In this document: piece after piece, positions 14,319-24,277 of the stretch
Numbering within the stretch: position 1 is the stretch's first letter
Layout: every line of letters starts with the position of its first letter
Virus record (IMG/VR): IMGVR_UViG_3300030380_002584
Location: 6,275 to 44,106 of that record
Reading direction: 5' to 3' (one strand)
Length of the DNA: 37,832 nt
Source of the DNA: a virus
Notes under the pieces: model-generated
Databases searched by the model: none
What the model saw: the letters and a program-made list of their open reading frames with translations, nothing else
Told to the model about the DNA's origin: nothing
Program-made: the position numbers and the translations under genes

Positions 14319-15760
14319 CAACAGAAAAATCACAAAATCAAGTTATACAATATCTTGAAGAGTTAGATGAAAATAAAAATTATCCTGCAGATTTTGCTGT
14401 GTTTATTAGTGAAATAAATAAACGAATAATGATTCCTATACGTATCAGAAGAAGTGATGGAGAAATAAGTGCAGAAGAATATTCATTAAGTTATTTATTA
14501 TCATTACCAGGACCATCAAAAATAGGATTTAATTTTGGTGATTCACTTGTGCCATATGCAGAAACTCTTAAAAATCCTGCAAACTTAGAAACTTATCTAA
14601 ATACTTTAGAAAGTTATTTAGAAGCAGAGAGTGTTGCAAAACCATCTACTATTGGTGGAGAAGGTGTTACTGCTACAGACATAACTTACAACTCAATGGC
14701 AGATGTATCAATAGCACAAGATATATATAGCAATATTATTGATTGGAATACTGCAAATACAGAAGATGTAACTTACAGTGTAGATGACCCTAAAATACCT
14801 GGACTTGTTGCAGCACCGAGCAAAGCACAAGACCAAGATACAGGCGATATATATTTTAAATCTTATGATTTTTATTCAGGTCCAAATATGGCTATTAATG
14901 AAAACAACCAATACATTGACCCTAAAACTGGAGAACTTAAAAAAGATGGTGAAGGTAATGTACTTACACCAATATTTAGAGCAGGTTCAGCTTCATCTGT
15001 ATTTGAAGGATTAACAAAAGATGCAATATTTGATATACAAAAAGAATTAATATCATTAGGACTAGACCCATCTACATATGGATTTGACCCTGGTGTTGTA
15101 GATTTTACTGCAAAAGGTGAAGAAATAGATTTTGTTGCACAACTTATGGTAGAAGCTAATGATGCTAATGCTATGTTTCCACAACTAAATCTTATAGATA
15201 AAAATGCACCTACATTAATTGGTATGTTAAGACCATACTTAGATTACAAAAAAGGTGTAGATGAAAACACAAATGTATTTTTAGAAAGTTTACGTGAAGG
15301 TTTTGCAGGTGAAATAGTACCACCTACAGAATCAGAGGTAAAAGCTGTTGTTGATAAATTGTTTATAGAAAGAGGTATAAATCCTACAGCTAGAGATTAT
15401 CAAAAGTATGCAACAATATTTGGTAATTTACAAAAAGATGCAGCAACTAGACAATCAGAAATAGAAAATAACAAACTCTCGTTAGGTGATGTTATAGGTT
15501 TATCTACTACGTATGATACAACAACAGATATAGGACCATATACATATGGTGGATTTGGTGTAACAACTCCTACTGCAGCAGAAGCAAGAGAACAATTAGG
15601 TAAACCATTACTACAACCTATTGATGCACAGTTTGAATTAGCAAAGATAATAGATGATTTAGAAGCAGGTAGAATAGATGCAAGTCAAGAGTTTGCAGCT
15701 AGAACTGCAGCAGCACAAGAGTTTAAAAGAAATTTTATGGTATTTGAGGAGAATTTTTAA
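14315..15760 (+). CDS. hypothetical virion protein, acidic
   Basis: A 481-residue protein, acidic, with no signal peptide or membrane span. A late segment, about residues 340-385 (VVDKLFIERGINPTARDYQK and following YATIFGNLQ), resembles the 'GRxPTxxE' helical repeat seen in tail/ejection proteins of actinobacterial phages (from memory). The C-terminus is a long helix (LAKIIDDLEAGRIDASQEFA). It overlaps the genes on both sides (ATGA before, TAATG after), so it is tightly coupled to the giant protein and the transglycosylase-like protein and is probably part of the same complex. Confidence 0.6.
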   Translation: MTTEKSQNQVIQYLEELDENKNYPADFAVFISEINKRIMIPIRIRRSDGEISAEEYSLSYLLSLPGPSKIGFNFGDSLVPYAETLKNPANLETYLNTLESYLEAESVAKPSTIGGEGVTATDITYNSMADVSIAQDIYSNIIDWNTANTEDVTYSVDDPKIPGLVAAPSKAQDQDTGDIYFKSYDFYSGPNMAINENNQYIDPKTGELKKDGEGNVLTPIFRAGSASSVFEGLTKDAIFDIQKELISLGLDPSTYGFDPGVVDFTAKGEEIDFVAQLMVEANDANAMFPQLNLIDKNAPTLIGMLRPYLDYKKGVDENTNVFLESLREGFAGEIVPPTESEVKAVVDKLFIERGINPTARDYQKYATIFGNLQKDAATRQSEIENNKLSLGDVIGLSTTYDTTTDIGPYTYGGFGVTTPTAAEAREQLGKPLLQPIDAQFELAKIIDDLEAGRIDASQEFAARTAAAQEFKRNFMVFEENF

Positions 15761-17085
15761 TGTATAGTCCACAACAACTTTATCAGTTTATAGAATACGC
15801 TAAGAATTATCTTGAACTACAAGATGTACAATTTAAAAGTGGGGATAACTTTATAGACCCTAACAACGAAGAAGATGTTACTAAATTAATATCTATTGCA
15901 TTAGCAGAACATAGGGATGGTGATAAGCCATCAGGTTTTGCACAAAACATACCTGGTGACCAAGGTAGGTCAAGAGGACCATGGCAGATTTATGGAAGCA
16001 CATGGGAAAGTGTATTGCGTGAGTATGATGTATTTAATTCTTTTGAAGATATTAATGATGCACTAGATGACCCTGGACTTAACGCTATAGCTGCACTTCT
16101 TGTTGCACAATATGATGTAGGGGAAAGACAAGGTTTAGATAACTGGACTACAAAAGATATAGCAAGTCAACAAGAGTTTTTAGATGCAGCAAAAGAGTTT
16201 GATACACAACTAATAGAAAATCCTGAACGTATACAAAACCCTGATGGAACTATAGAAGAGATACCTGCAGAGCCAACAGCAGCAGGATTTGAGAAAACAC
16301 AATCACCACAGATATTAGAACAAAGTGCTAAAAGCATAGCCAATATGGCATCAGAATTAAAACTTGCAAGTAAAGGACAGTTACTTAAAAACAAAGAAAC
16401 ATACGTATCTTTTACTGGTAATCAAGTAAGAAGCATGGTTGGTGAAGATATAAACAATATGCATAAGAATTTATTAGCAGGTGTAAATATTGCAGACCTT
16501 AGTAACAGAGAAATTGCAGATTTATATGCTAAGAACATACATCCTTATCTGCCATATGATGCTTCGTATAGAGGCATAGATATGCAAGGTAATGGACAAA
16601 ACATTGTTGATTTATTACAAGGCAAGAATGTAAGTCCTAATGATAGTTTTTATGTACCAGGAGAACAAAAAGTAATTAGTGGTGATGATGTAAACAAAAG
16701 AGTTAACTTGCTTAAATCTTATATGTATCAATACTTTTTAAACAAAAAAGAACAAGAACCTTTGTCACAACTTAACAGTGTGTATGAGTATATATTTAGA
16801 ACTGCACACCCATACATAAAAGTTACAGATGATGTTATGGGTGCGTTAGGCGATACAACAAGTAATAAAAATTTAATCAAAGAAAGTGGTTACAATCCTT
16901 TTCCTTCTATGGTTAGTGGTCAAAATGAAGTTAGAAGAAGTGGTTACAATCCTGTGTCATCTGCACAAGAAGCTGCACCTACGTTTTTAAATAACTTAGA
17001 AAAAATATTAAGAGTAAAACCACAAGGTAGTAAAGTTCGTAGACCACAAGAGAGGAACGCAGTAAGCGATTTTTTAAATAGATAA
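15760..17085 (+). CDS. virion lysozyme/transglycosylase-like protein
   Basis: A 441-residue protein. Residues 40-120 look like a soluble-lytic-transglycosylase/lysozyme fold: a Glu in ALAEHRDG (E50, the expected acid), then RGPWQIYGSTW (72-82), matching the G-x-x-QI-x-x-xTW signature, and a following helix DPGLNAIAALLVAQ. This enzyme class cleaves the glycan strands of peptidoglycan, and in virions opens the wall for DNA entry. The remaining 300 residues are not recognised; the C-terminal part repeats SGYNP (in ESGYNPFPS and RSGYNPVSS) and ends very basic. AGGAG lies 8 nt before the ATG. Coupled to both neighbours, it fits the ejection cassette. Confidence 0.75.
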   Translation: MYSPQQLYQFIEYAKNYLELQDVQFKSGDNFIDPNNEEDVTKLISIALAEHRDGDKPSGFAQNIPGDQGRSRGPWQIYGSTWESVLREYDVFNSFEDINDALDDPGLNAIAALLVAQYDVGERQGLDNWTTKDIASQQEFLDAAKEFDTQLIENPERIQNPDGTIEEIPAEPTAAGFEKTQSPQILEQSAKSIANMASELKLASKGQLLKNKETYVSFTGNQVRSMVGEDINNMHKNLLAGVNIADLSNREIADLYAKNIHPYLPYDASYRGIDMQGNGQNIVDLLQGKNVSPNDSFYVPGEQKVISGDDVNKRVNLLKSYMYQYFLNKKEQEPLSQLNSVYEYIFRTAHPYIKVTDDVMGALGDTTSNKNLIKESGYNPFPSMVSGQNEVRRSGYNPVSSAQEAAPTFLNNLEKILRVKPQGSKVRRPQERNAVSDFLNR

Positions 17086-17261
17086 TGAAAGAAATAATAG
17101 AGTTTATAGAAGCTAATCCTGAATACAGTGAGTATCTTGTTGATGGTGAAGTGCAGTGGGAAACACTTGGTATTGATATAGATATAGAACGTAAAGCAAT
17201 AGATTATGTAAATGATGCAGAACTATTTATATCTGCAGTTTCTCTCGTTGATTTTGTATGA
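17085..17261 (+). CDS. small acidic protein wedged between virion genes
   Basis: A 58-residue protein with strong acidity (MKEIIEFIEANPEYSEYLVD then GEVQWETLGIDIDIERKAID); no Cys, no membrane segment, not recognised. It starts on the overlapping stop of the transglycosylase gene (TAATG) and its own stop overlaps the next start (ATGA), so its frame fills the gap exactly. This supports a real gene. It may be a chaperone or partner of the two flanking large proteins, by analogy to small acidic partners in other complexes. Confidence 0.65.
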   Translation: MKEIIEFIEANPEYSEYLVDGEVQWETLGIDIDIERKAIDYVNDAELFISAVSLVDFV

Positions 17262-20200
17262 ACCTAATTGAATTTACTACACTTGTATTTAATAATTTAG
17301 CAACTTACATTGATGATAATACTGATTTAGATTATAACGATTTATCAGATTCACAATTAGAAGCAGTACGTAATCAAATACGTTCTACTATTAGAGAAAC
17401 AGCAGATAATTATGATAGTAATAATTTTGCTGTAGCAGTAAGAACTAATATAGCTTCAAATTTAGCAGACCTTGCAGAAAATGCAGATATAGATTTGCCT
17501 AATAATTTTATAATAGAATTTTCTGATAAATTACAACAAATATCTGATGAACAAATTACACAGTTTTATTTAGTAGATGATGTTGTAGAACAAGCAACAG
17601 AAACCACACAAGCAGAACCAGTTGTAGATATGGACACTAGAGTGCAAGAACTTATGGATAACTCATCATCAGTAAGAGAAAAAACTATAAGGCAGATGGT
17701 AGATGATATTGCACAAGAAGAAAATCTTACAAACAGAGAAGGGTTATTAAAAAATGTAACAGTAGAAGATTCTATATTTTTTGGAGAAAATAAAAAAATT
17801 GTAATAGAAATAGTAAATACTGATACAGAGGTTGACAATATTGTAAATAGAGTTATTGATGGTGTAGAGGGTGATGACTTTGTTGTAGAAGTAGTTACAT
17901 ATGATGATGTAGATTCTGTGCATTTACGTGGTGCAAGACAGTTTGGTGTGCAAGATGTTACAAATAATTTACAACAGAAAGCAGAACAATCTAAAACATC
18001 TACACATTACTTTCCTGAAGCAAATGAACAAATGCAAATAAGGTTATCCAGTTTGTTAGAAGATAGAGAAAGAAACATTATATATAGAAGAGGAGAGGTA
18101 CAAAGAACACAAAATTTATATCGTAATGGTCCAAAAATAACTACAAATCAAACAGGTCATAAAGGTTTTGTTAAACATTTACGTAACAACTTACGTAATA
18201 ATGAAGTACAAAGCGTATTAGATACATCAAAAATAAAAGCTGTAATGGTTGCAGGTAATAAATCAGGTGGTACTACACAAAATATGTCGCCAATATTTAA
18301 GGGTGGTGTTAGTAAATATTTTAAAAAACTTGCAGAAAAACCTGATGGTGAAAGACTAGAAGCATTATCTAAAAAACCTGGATATACATTAGGTTATGTA
18401 TTTGTATCTCCTGATGGTTATGAACACATAGTATCTTTAGTGCATTCTGATGTGTATAATTTTAGAAATCAAAATAACAATATAAATTATATGAGGAATG
18501 CAAGAACTGCAAGTATAACTACAAACTTTTTTACTTTTCATCCACAAGCAGTAGATGGATATTATCCAAATATATTTGATGATAAATTTAGTGGTAAAAA
18601 GCTAATGATACAAAGAAAAGTTAATGAGTGGTTTCAAGGTATGTTACATCTTGCAGATTTAGATGGTGTTATATTAGACCAAAGTCCTATTAATGGACAA
18701 GTTGCTAACTTGTATCAAAAAGGTGGTTTTATATGGAATGATAATATACACATATATCAAGATAGATTAAGTCCAATGGATGGTGGTGGAGGTATGTTGC
18801 GTTTTCCTAGCAACAATAGAGAAGTAGTTGATGGTTGGAAAGCACAATTAAATATAAAACCTGAATGGCAAGTAGTTAACAGTGAAACATTTATAGAAAA
18901 CACACGTTGGTCTGAACCTAGACAAATAACAATGGTTGCTAAAAAAAGAAAGTATGGTCCAGGAGATTTAAAATATTCTGAAAGACACAAAGCATTAATA
19001 TCTTTGTCACAAGTTAATTACAACGATTTAACATCTTATCAAATAGAAAGAGTTAATTTTCAAATATTTGAAATAGCAGGTATAAATGGATTTAATACAA
19101 GTAAAATACTAGAACATCTTGATGCAAATACAGAAACAGCAAAATATTTATTTGATAGAACACAAGTAGATAGAGTAGTAGATAAAGCACTTAAAACTGT
19201 AAATCCTAAATTTCTTGCAGAAACTATTTTAAATTCATCACATATGGAAAATATTACTGGTGTCAATGTAGAACTATTATCTGACCAAGAAAAAGATTTA
19301 ATAAATTACAAAGACAAAATAACTATAGAAACAGCAGAAGATGGAAATATAAAATCATCAAGTGCATATAAAATATTTGAAACTGCATTAGATGGTGTAA
19401 GTCCACAAGTATTAACTGAATTAGAAATAGCAAATGCAGAAGGTCTTGATTTAGAAGATAGGCAAAAAGTTTACAACTTAGGTGAAGAAACTATTGTAAC
19501 AGAAGATACACCAACACCTGACCGAAGAACACTAGCTAGTAGAGTACAAACAGAAGAAGCTATAAGAAGCTACTCATTTGAAAGTGTTAGACAATTATAT
19601 AATGAAAATGTAGGCAATTATGAAGGATTTTATGGTCAAATAAGACAAACACTTGCAGATAATCCACAACTTATGAATGATGACTTTGGTTTACATGTAG
19701 TAGATTCTGACCACGTAAGCACATACTTAGTAGATGATGATGCATTAGTAGCACCTATACTAGAACAAAGTAATAACAGGTCATTTATTACAGATGAAGC
19801 TAGACACATATTTACTAGAAACTTACAAGCACTATTAGAAAAAGAAAATAGTACACTTTTAACTTCAGATATAAACTTTGTTGGTAGTCGTGATGGTATT
19901 AATTATATAGAAGTGGGTACTGTATATGAAAGTACATCTATACCATCAAGCACTGCACCTCCAAGATATTTACAAAAAGAATATACAACATACAGTTTAG
20001 ATAGGTCAAGAGATGGTACAAATATGAGGTTACGTAATGCTTTATCTACTTCTGAACTTCCAACACAGGCAATATCTAATGCATTAGCTTTAATGTTTAC
20101 AGAGTATGATGTGCCTTTAGATTACCCAAACTTTAGTGGTTTGCTAGATAAAATACATCCATCAGGAACTATAGGTTATCAAATGGGTGTTGTTAATAGT

Positions 20201-21622
20201 CGTGGTGCAGGTACTGTAAATCGTAGTAGAGGAAATACATCATTTGGTTTTGAGGATTACCAAGTATTAAGAGAAGCAACTACACCTGATGCATTACAAA
20301 CTACATTAGATGAATTTAGAAATCAACCAAGGCGACCAAGAGTTAGCAACACAGATGTATCACCACAACCTTTTTATACCAAGATGATGTTTGAAGATAT
20401 TAGAGCAGGTGTAAATAATAACGTAAATGATGTAATTAATTTGTTAAGTGATTTAGTAGATAACAAAACTACTGGTGCATTTAGTTTAAATATTTACAAA
20501 GATAGTTATACAAATAAAGTTGGCGAAGTATTTAAAAGACATGGACAACCAATACAATTTCGTGGAGTATCTGCACCAGACCCAATTAATTTTTTTGGTA
20601 AAGGTAATCGTTTACCTGATGAAGTATTTATAGGAGATGCAACATTAGTAGCACCACATCAAGATTTTATGAATGGTGTAATACTTGAATCATTAAGAAA
20701 CCCACAAGTAGATTATGGTAACTTACAACATGTATTAGGAAATCAGGTGATAGACAGTGCAAACAATGGTGAAGTTGTGCGACATTATGATGTAGCAGCA
20801 GAAACAGCAGTGCCATTAGTAGAAGATGACAACCTAGCACGTATACGTGCAAACTACAGTTTAGGCACAGACATAGGAGATGGTGGTGCTGACTTTGTCG
20901 GTAGTGCATTTAATCCTGATAGAACACCAGTAGGTTCTAAACCTGACCCTATGGCACTACGTAAAATTGCTAGAAGTTTTGCAAAAACAAAGACTGGTAA
21001 GACACTAGGACTAGCTTGGAAAACAATAGACATAGGTGAAACATTAATTGCTAAAGGTTTTGCACAAGCACAAAAAGCTGCAGCAGCAGCAGGTGCAGCG
21101 ACATTAGGTGGTGCAGCAGCGTTTGCAGCAACACTATGGGCAGTGTATGAAGTATCTAACCTTATAATTGCAGCAGGACAACAGATACCTGAACTAAAAA
21201 ATGTTATAGCAAAAAGAAATGAGATACTTAAAAATGGTGAAGAGTGGGAAAAACAAATTGTAGAAGAAACATTTTGGCAAGACTATGGTCCACAGATAAT
21301 AGAAGCATTACAACGTGCAGGAGATAGGTCACCATCAGAATTATTATCAGATAAAATATGGAGTTTTACTTTAGATAATTTACGCAGACAATCAGAGGGT
21401 GAAGTTTTTGAAGATGCGTTAATAGACACAAGTGAAGATTTAGACATAAGAGATGACATATATCGTGCAAGAGTACCTAACGACTATAAATTAGAGCAAA
21501 TGCAAAACAACATTGATTATGATAAAGTATTAACAGGATATTACAACAATAGACCTGAAGCTAATGTAATAGCAAATAGGACATTACAACTAGCTAATGA
21601 TGTTTATAATAGGGATAGATAA
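17258..21622 (+). CDS. giant virion protein, probable ejection/internal protein
   Basis: 1454 residues. The N-terminal ~250 are acidic and helical. Residues ~320-560 form an alpha/beta region with GYVFVSPDGYEHIVSLVHSD and QVANLYQKGGFIWND; the last of these resembles the 'A-x-x-LY-x-K-x-GF' motif of GNAT acetyltransferases, a weak hint only. A late Ala-rich hydrophobic segment (about 1270-1305: QKAAAAAGAATLGGAAAFAA then TLWAVYEVSNLIIAAG) could span a membrane. No full enzyme signature is seen. It starts on ATGA overlap with the small acidic gene and ends on TAATG overlap with the next. Its size, late amphipathic/membrane segment and neighbours suggest an internal protein ejected with the DNA. 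Confidence 0.65.
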   Translation: MNLIEFTTLVFNNLATYIDDNTDLDYNDLSDSQLEAVRNQIRSTIRETADNYDSNNFAVAVRTNIASNLADLAENADIDLPNNFIIEFSDKLQQISDEQITQFYLVDDVVEQATETTQAEPVVDMDTRVQELMDNSSSVREKTIRQMVDDIAQEENLTNREGLLKNVTVEDSIFFGENKKIVIEIVNTDTEVDNIVNRVIDGVEGDDFVVEVVTYDDVDSVHLRGARQFGVQDVTNNLQQKAEQSKTSTHYFPEANEQMQIRLSSLLEDRERNIIYRRGEVQRTQNLYRNGPKITTNQTGHKGFVKHLRNNLRNNEVQSVLDTSKIKAVMVAGNKSGGTTQNMSPIFKGGVSKYFKKLAEKPDGERLEALSKKPGYTLGYVFVSPDGYEHIVSLVHSDVYNFRNQNNNINYMRNARTASITTNFFTFHPQAVDGYYPNIFDDKFSGKKLMIQRKVNEWFQGMLHLADLDGVILDQSPINGQVANLYQKGGFIWNDNIHIYQDRLSPMDGGGGMLRFPSNNREVVDGWKAQLNIKPEWQVVNSETFIENTRWSEPRQITMVAKKRKYGPGDLKYSERHKALISLSQVNYNDLTSYQIERVNFQIFEIAGINGFNTSKILEHLDANTETAKYLFDRTQVDRVVDKALKTVNPKFLAETILNSSHMENITGVNVELLSDQEKDLINYKDKITIETAEDGNIKSSSAYKIFETALDGVSPQVLTELEIANAEGLDLEDRQKVYNLGEETIVTEDTPTPDRRTLASRVQTEEAIRSYSFESVRQLYNENVGNYEGFYGQIRQTLADNPQLMNDDFGLHVVDSDHVSTYLVDDDALVAPILEQSNNRSFITDEARHIFTRNLQALLEKENSTLLTSDINFVGSRDGINYIEVGTVYESTSIPSSTAPPRYLQKEYTTYSLDRSRDGTNMRLRNALSTSELPTQAISNALALMFTEYDVPLDYPNFSGLLDKIHPSGTIGYQMGVVNSRGAGTVNRSRGNTSFGFEDYQVLREATTPDALQTTLDEFRNQPRRPRVSNTDVSPQPFYTKMMFEDIRAGVNNNVNDVINLLSDLVDNKTTGAFSLNIYKDSYTNKVGEVFKRHGQPIQFRGVSAPDPINFFGKGNRLPDEVFIGDATLVAPHQDFMNGVILESLRNPQVDYGNLQHVLGNQVIDSANNGEVVRHYDVAAETAVPLVEDDNLARIRANYSLGTDIGDGGADFVGSAFNPDRTPVGSKPDPMALRKIARSFAKTKTGKTLGLAWKTIDIGETLIAKGFAQAQKAAAAAGAATLGGAAAFAATLWAVYEVSNLIIAAGQQIPELKNVIAKRNEILKNGEEWEKQIVEETFWQDYGPQIIEALQRAGDRSPSELLSDKIWSFTLDNLRRQSEGEVFEDALIDTSEDLDIRDDIYRARVPNDYKLEQMQNNIDYDKVLTGYYNNRPEANVIANRTLQLANDVYNRDR

Positions 21623-22839
21623 TGGCAATATTTAAAGAAGGTAGCTTACTACAAACACCTGATGAATTAATCGTAGTAAATAATGAATACTTCGCTGTAT
21701 ATAACTATACAGCTTCTAGTGGTGCAGTAATGCCTTTAGTTGTCACTATTGATTTGCCTGAAAGTTTTGTAGAAGGTGCGTTTGACCAAGCTGTAGAGTA
21801 TACATTAGATACATTTGCAAGTGAATATGGTTATGCATTTTTTCCAATGTTCAACTTATCTGACTTAAAAGTAGTAGACCCTGAAAATCCTAAGACAGAT
21901 GTTGATTGGTTATTGGAAAATGTGGAGAACGATTTACAAAAGAAAGCAACAGTATTTGGTAAAAGATGGTATTTAGATGATGAAGTACAACAACTGTTTG
22001 CTTATGGTTCTATAACAGGACAAGACATATCACCTTATTTAGAAACACTTAGTTGGTTTAAAGATAGTTCACCTGAACAAAGAAACTTTATACAACTTGT
22101 ATATACTAATCCAACTGAAGCAGCAAGAATTGTACAAGAAAATTACACTGCACTTAAATTACAAGTAGCACAACTTGGTATATCAGGTGAAGGTGTTGAT
22201 GATTTAGTTAGACAACTATCATCAGATATTGCACAAGGTAATATAACAACTGCAGAAGCTGCTACCACAATATCTTATCTTATAGACCCATACAGAATGG
22301 CTATGGCAGGTGGTATATCTGCATTAAATCAAGATTACACAGGTTATGTAGAAAAAATAAATGCTACACAAAATGGTGTATCAGATGCTAAAAATTTAAT
22401 TACACAATACTTAGGAGTAGATGCTGCACAGTCTATGACAGATAATGGTGTTGTAGAACAATACGCTGCTATGTTACGTGCAGATGCTTCACAAGGTGAA
22501 GGTGTTACAACTAACAGAGATATTATTATTGGACAATTACAAAATGCACATGATAAATTATTTCCTGGATATGCAGGTAGTCAACATCAATTATGGTCTG
22601 CACCTTTGTATAGAACATTTCAAACTATAACTGGTAAAAGTGCTTTGTCTAATCAAGATAAGAAAAACGTAGATATAATATCACAAAGTGTTGGTGGAGA
22701 TATGACATTGTTTGCAGGTGAAATAAGAAAGCAATACGAAAATGACCCTACATATCAAGACCAGGTATTAGGTGCTATGACTGGTGCATTTAAACAAGAT
22801 GTATCAGGTGTATTTACAGGACAAAGTTTGGTAGGTTAA
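21622..22839 (+). CDS. hypothetical virion protein
   Basis: A 405-residue protein. The first ~90 residues are beta-rich (EYFAVYNYTASSGAVMPLVV and following), the rest mainly helical, ending with conserved-looking segments LQNAHDKLFPGYAGSQHQLW and SQSVGGDMTLFAGEIRKQYE. No catalytic motif or membrane span is seen. It follows the 1454-residue gene with TAATG overlap and precedes the peptidoglycan-binding-domain protein by 2 bp. Probably a structural member of the ejection/adsorption complex; not recognised beyond that. Confidence 0.55.
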   Translation: MAIFKEGSLLQTPDELIVVNNEYFAVYNYTASSGAVMPLVVTIDLPESFVEGAFDQAVEYTLDTFASEYGYAFFPMFNLSDLKVVDPENPKTDVDWLLENVENDLQKKATVFGKRWYLDDEVQQLFAYGSITGQDISPYLETLSWFKDSSPEQRNFIQLVYTNPTEAARIVQENYTALKLQVAQLGISGEGVDDLVRQLSSDIAQGNITTAEAATTISYLIDPYRMAMAGGISALNQDYTGYVEKINATQNGVSDAKNLITQYLGVDAAQSMTDNGVVEQYAAMLRADASQGEGVTTNRDIIIGQLQNAHDKLFPGYAGSQHQLWSAPLYRTFQTITGKSALSNQDKKNVDIISQSVGGDMTLFAGEIRKQYENDPTYQDQVLGAMTGAFKQDVSGVFTGQSLVG

Positions 22840-22841
22840 TT

Positions 22842-24173
22842 ATGGAAATGACTACAGAAGAAATAAAAGCGTTACAAAGAGAATTAGGTGTTACTCCTGA
22901 TGGCATTATTGGACCTAATACTAGAGCAGCAGCAGAAGCAAAAATACAAGGTTCAAGGTCTATTGCAGAAGCACAAGCACAAGCAGAAAAGTTTGGTGAT
23001 ATAACAAACACTGAAGGACTTGTAAGAGGCAGTGATACATCAGTATCAGAACCTGAAGTAGTAGTACCTAAAGAAGGCGATACAAAAACTGAAAATGGTA
23101 TAAATTACGTATGGAATAATGGGAATTGGGAAGTTGTAACTGATGGTGAAGAAGAAACATTTAAACCATTTATGTTATACAACTCATCAGGTGCAGCAGT
23201 ATTAGTTAATAGCAAAGAAGAAGAAAATATATTTAGAAGTAATGGATTTACATTAACAGAGCCACCTGCAGGAGAAGGTAGTAAAATAGATACAAGTACC
23301 TTAGAAAATTTATTAGGTACATATGCTACACAAGCACAAGTACAAGAAATAGCACAAACAGGACCATCAACGTTTGAACAAGCTAAAGGTTTATATCCTT
23401 ATTTAGATGACAGATTAATTAGATTATTTTTAAATAAGTATGCAGAATCAGGAAATGAACGTTTAGCTTTAGCAGAAATGAGAGCTGACCCCATTATGAA
23501 TGACATATATCCTGGAATTAAAAGAGATGATGGTTCTTTAAGAATGACAGAACAAGAATATGTTGCTGCTGTAGATAATATGAAAGCTACAGTAAGAACA
23601 TACAACTTAAATCCTAACGAGTTTCAAGATGATATTGTTAGTGCAATTAGTGGTGATGTATCTCCATTAGAGTTTAGACAAAGAATGGAAGCAGGATATG
23701 AGGGTGTTGTTAATAACATACCACAAGTAAAACAAGCATATTTAGATAACTTTGGTATTGACTTACCTGATGAATCTATATTTGCTATGTTTGTATCACC
23801 TAACGTTGCAACAAAAATACTTGAAGGAAACATAAGAGCATCACAAGTTATAGGTGAAGCAGAAGCTGCAGGTTTTGGTAACATAACTGCACAAGTAGGT
23901 CAGTCATTAGTAACACAAGGTTTGACACAAGAAGGTGCTAGACAAGGATTTGGACAAGCTGCACTTACATTAGAAGGTCTACAAGGTGCTGCAGCTAGAC
24001 AAGGTAGAAGAGGACCTACTGCATCAGGATATGTAGAAGCTACACAATTAGGACAAGCAGAAGAGTTAAAGAATTTACAAAATATAACAGCACAAATACA
24101 ATCTGAAAGTGCTGCAGTGTTAGGTGCTGTTAGAACACAAACAGGTGCTGTAACTGGCTTAGAAGAAGCATAA
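22842..24173 (+). CDS. virion protein with N-terminal peptidoglycan-binding domain
   Basis: A 443-residue protein. Residues 6-32 (EIKALQRELGVTPDGIIGPN and on to TRAAAE) match the repeat of the peptidoglycan-binding domain PF01471 (xLQxxLGxxPDGxxGPxTxxA), which attaches enzymes to the cell wall; only about one repeat is present. Residues 70-110 resemble a small beta module (NGINYVWNNGNWEVV). The C-terminal half (from about 180) is helical with Gly/Ala/Gln-rich repeats (ITAQVGQSLVTQGLTQEGAR, then QGFGQAALTLEGL) similar to a helical module I recall in actinobacterial phage virion proteins. It may guide the virion's lytic enzyme to peptidoglycan. It is the last gene before the 205-bp leader of the capsid operon. 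Confidence 0.7.
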   Translation: MEMTTEEIKALQRELGVTPDGIIGPNTRAAAEAKIQGSRSIAEAQAQAEKFGDITNTEGLVRGSDTSVSEPEVVVPKEGDTKTENGINYVWNNGNWEVVTDGEEETFKPFMLYNSSGAAVLVNSKEEENIFRSNGFTLTEPPAGEGSKIDTSTLENLLGTYATQAQVQEIAQTGPSTFEQAKGLYPYLDDRLIRLFLNKYAESGNERLALAEMRADPIMNDIYPGIKRDDGSLRMTEQEYVAAVDNMKATVRTYNLNPNEFQDDIVSAISGDVSPLEFRQRMEAGYEGVVNNIPQVKQAYLDNFGIDLPDESIFAMFVSPNVATKILEGNIRASQVIGEAEAAGFGNITAQVGQSLVTQGLTQEGARQGFGQAALTLEGLQGAAARQGRRGPTASGYVEATQLGQAEELKNLQNITAQIQSESAAVLGAVRTQTGAVTGLEEA

Positions 24174-24195
24174 ACACAATATCTAGTATATATAC

Positions 24196-24222
24196 TTGCA
24201 CAACCACAATATATGGTATAAT
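24196..24222 (+). promoter_or_regulatory. promoter of the scaffold/capsid operon
   Basis: TTGCAC at 24196-24201 as -35, a 15-bp spacer, and TATAAT at 24217-24222 preceded by TGG (extended -10). It is the best sigma-70-like promoter in the window and lies at the one real gap in the structural operon, 157 bp before the scaffold gene. The spacer is shorter than the usual 17, but the extended -10 would compensate. Confidence 0.7.
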
Positions 24223-24277
24223 CAAATCAAGCTGCGTTTGTAAGTCTGCAGGATAATATGACTTCAATTTTGTAATC

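Noticed and set aside
17258-21622. ADP-ribosyltransferase domain around the FRGVS segment of the 1454-residue protein
   Set aside because: An Arg motif is present, but there is no STS strand or ExE motif after it.
17258-21622. Tape-measure protein of a long-tailed phage
   Set aside because: The size would fit, but there is no major tail protein, chaperone pair or baseplate set, and the gene lies before the capsid genes beside a transglycosylase.
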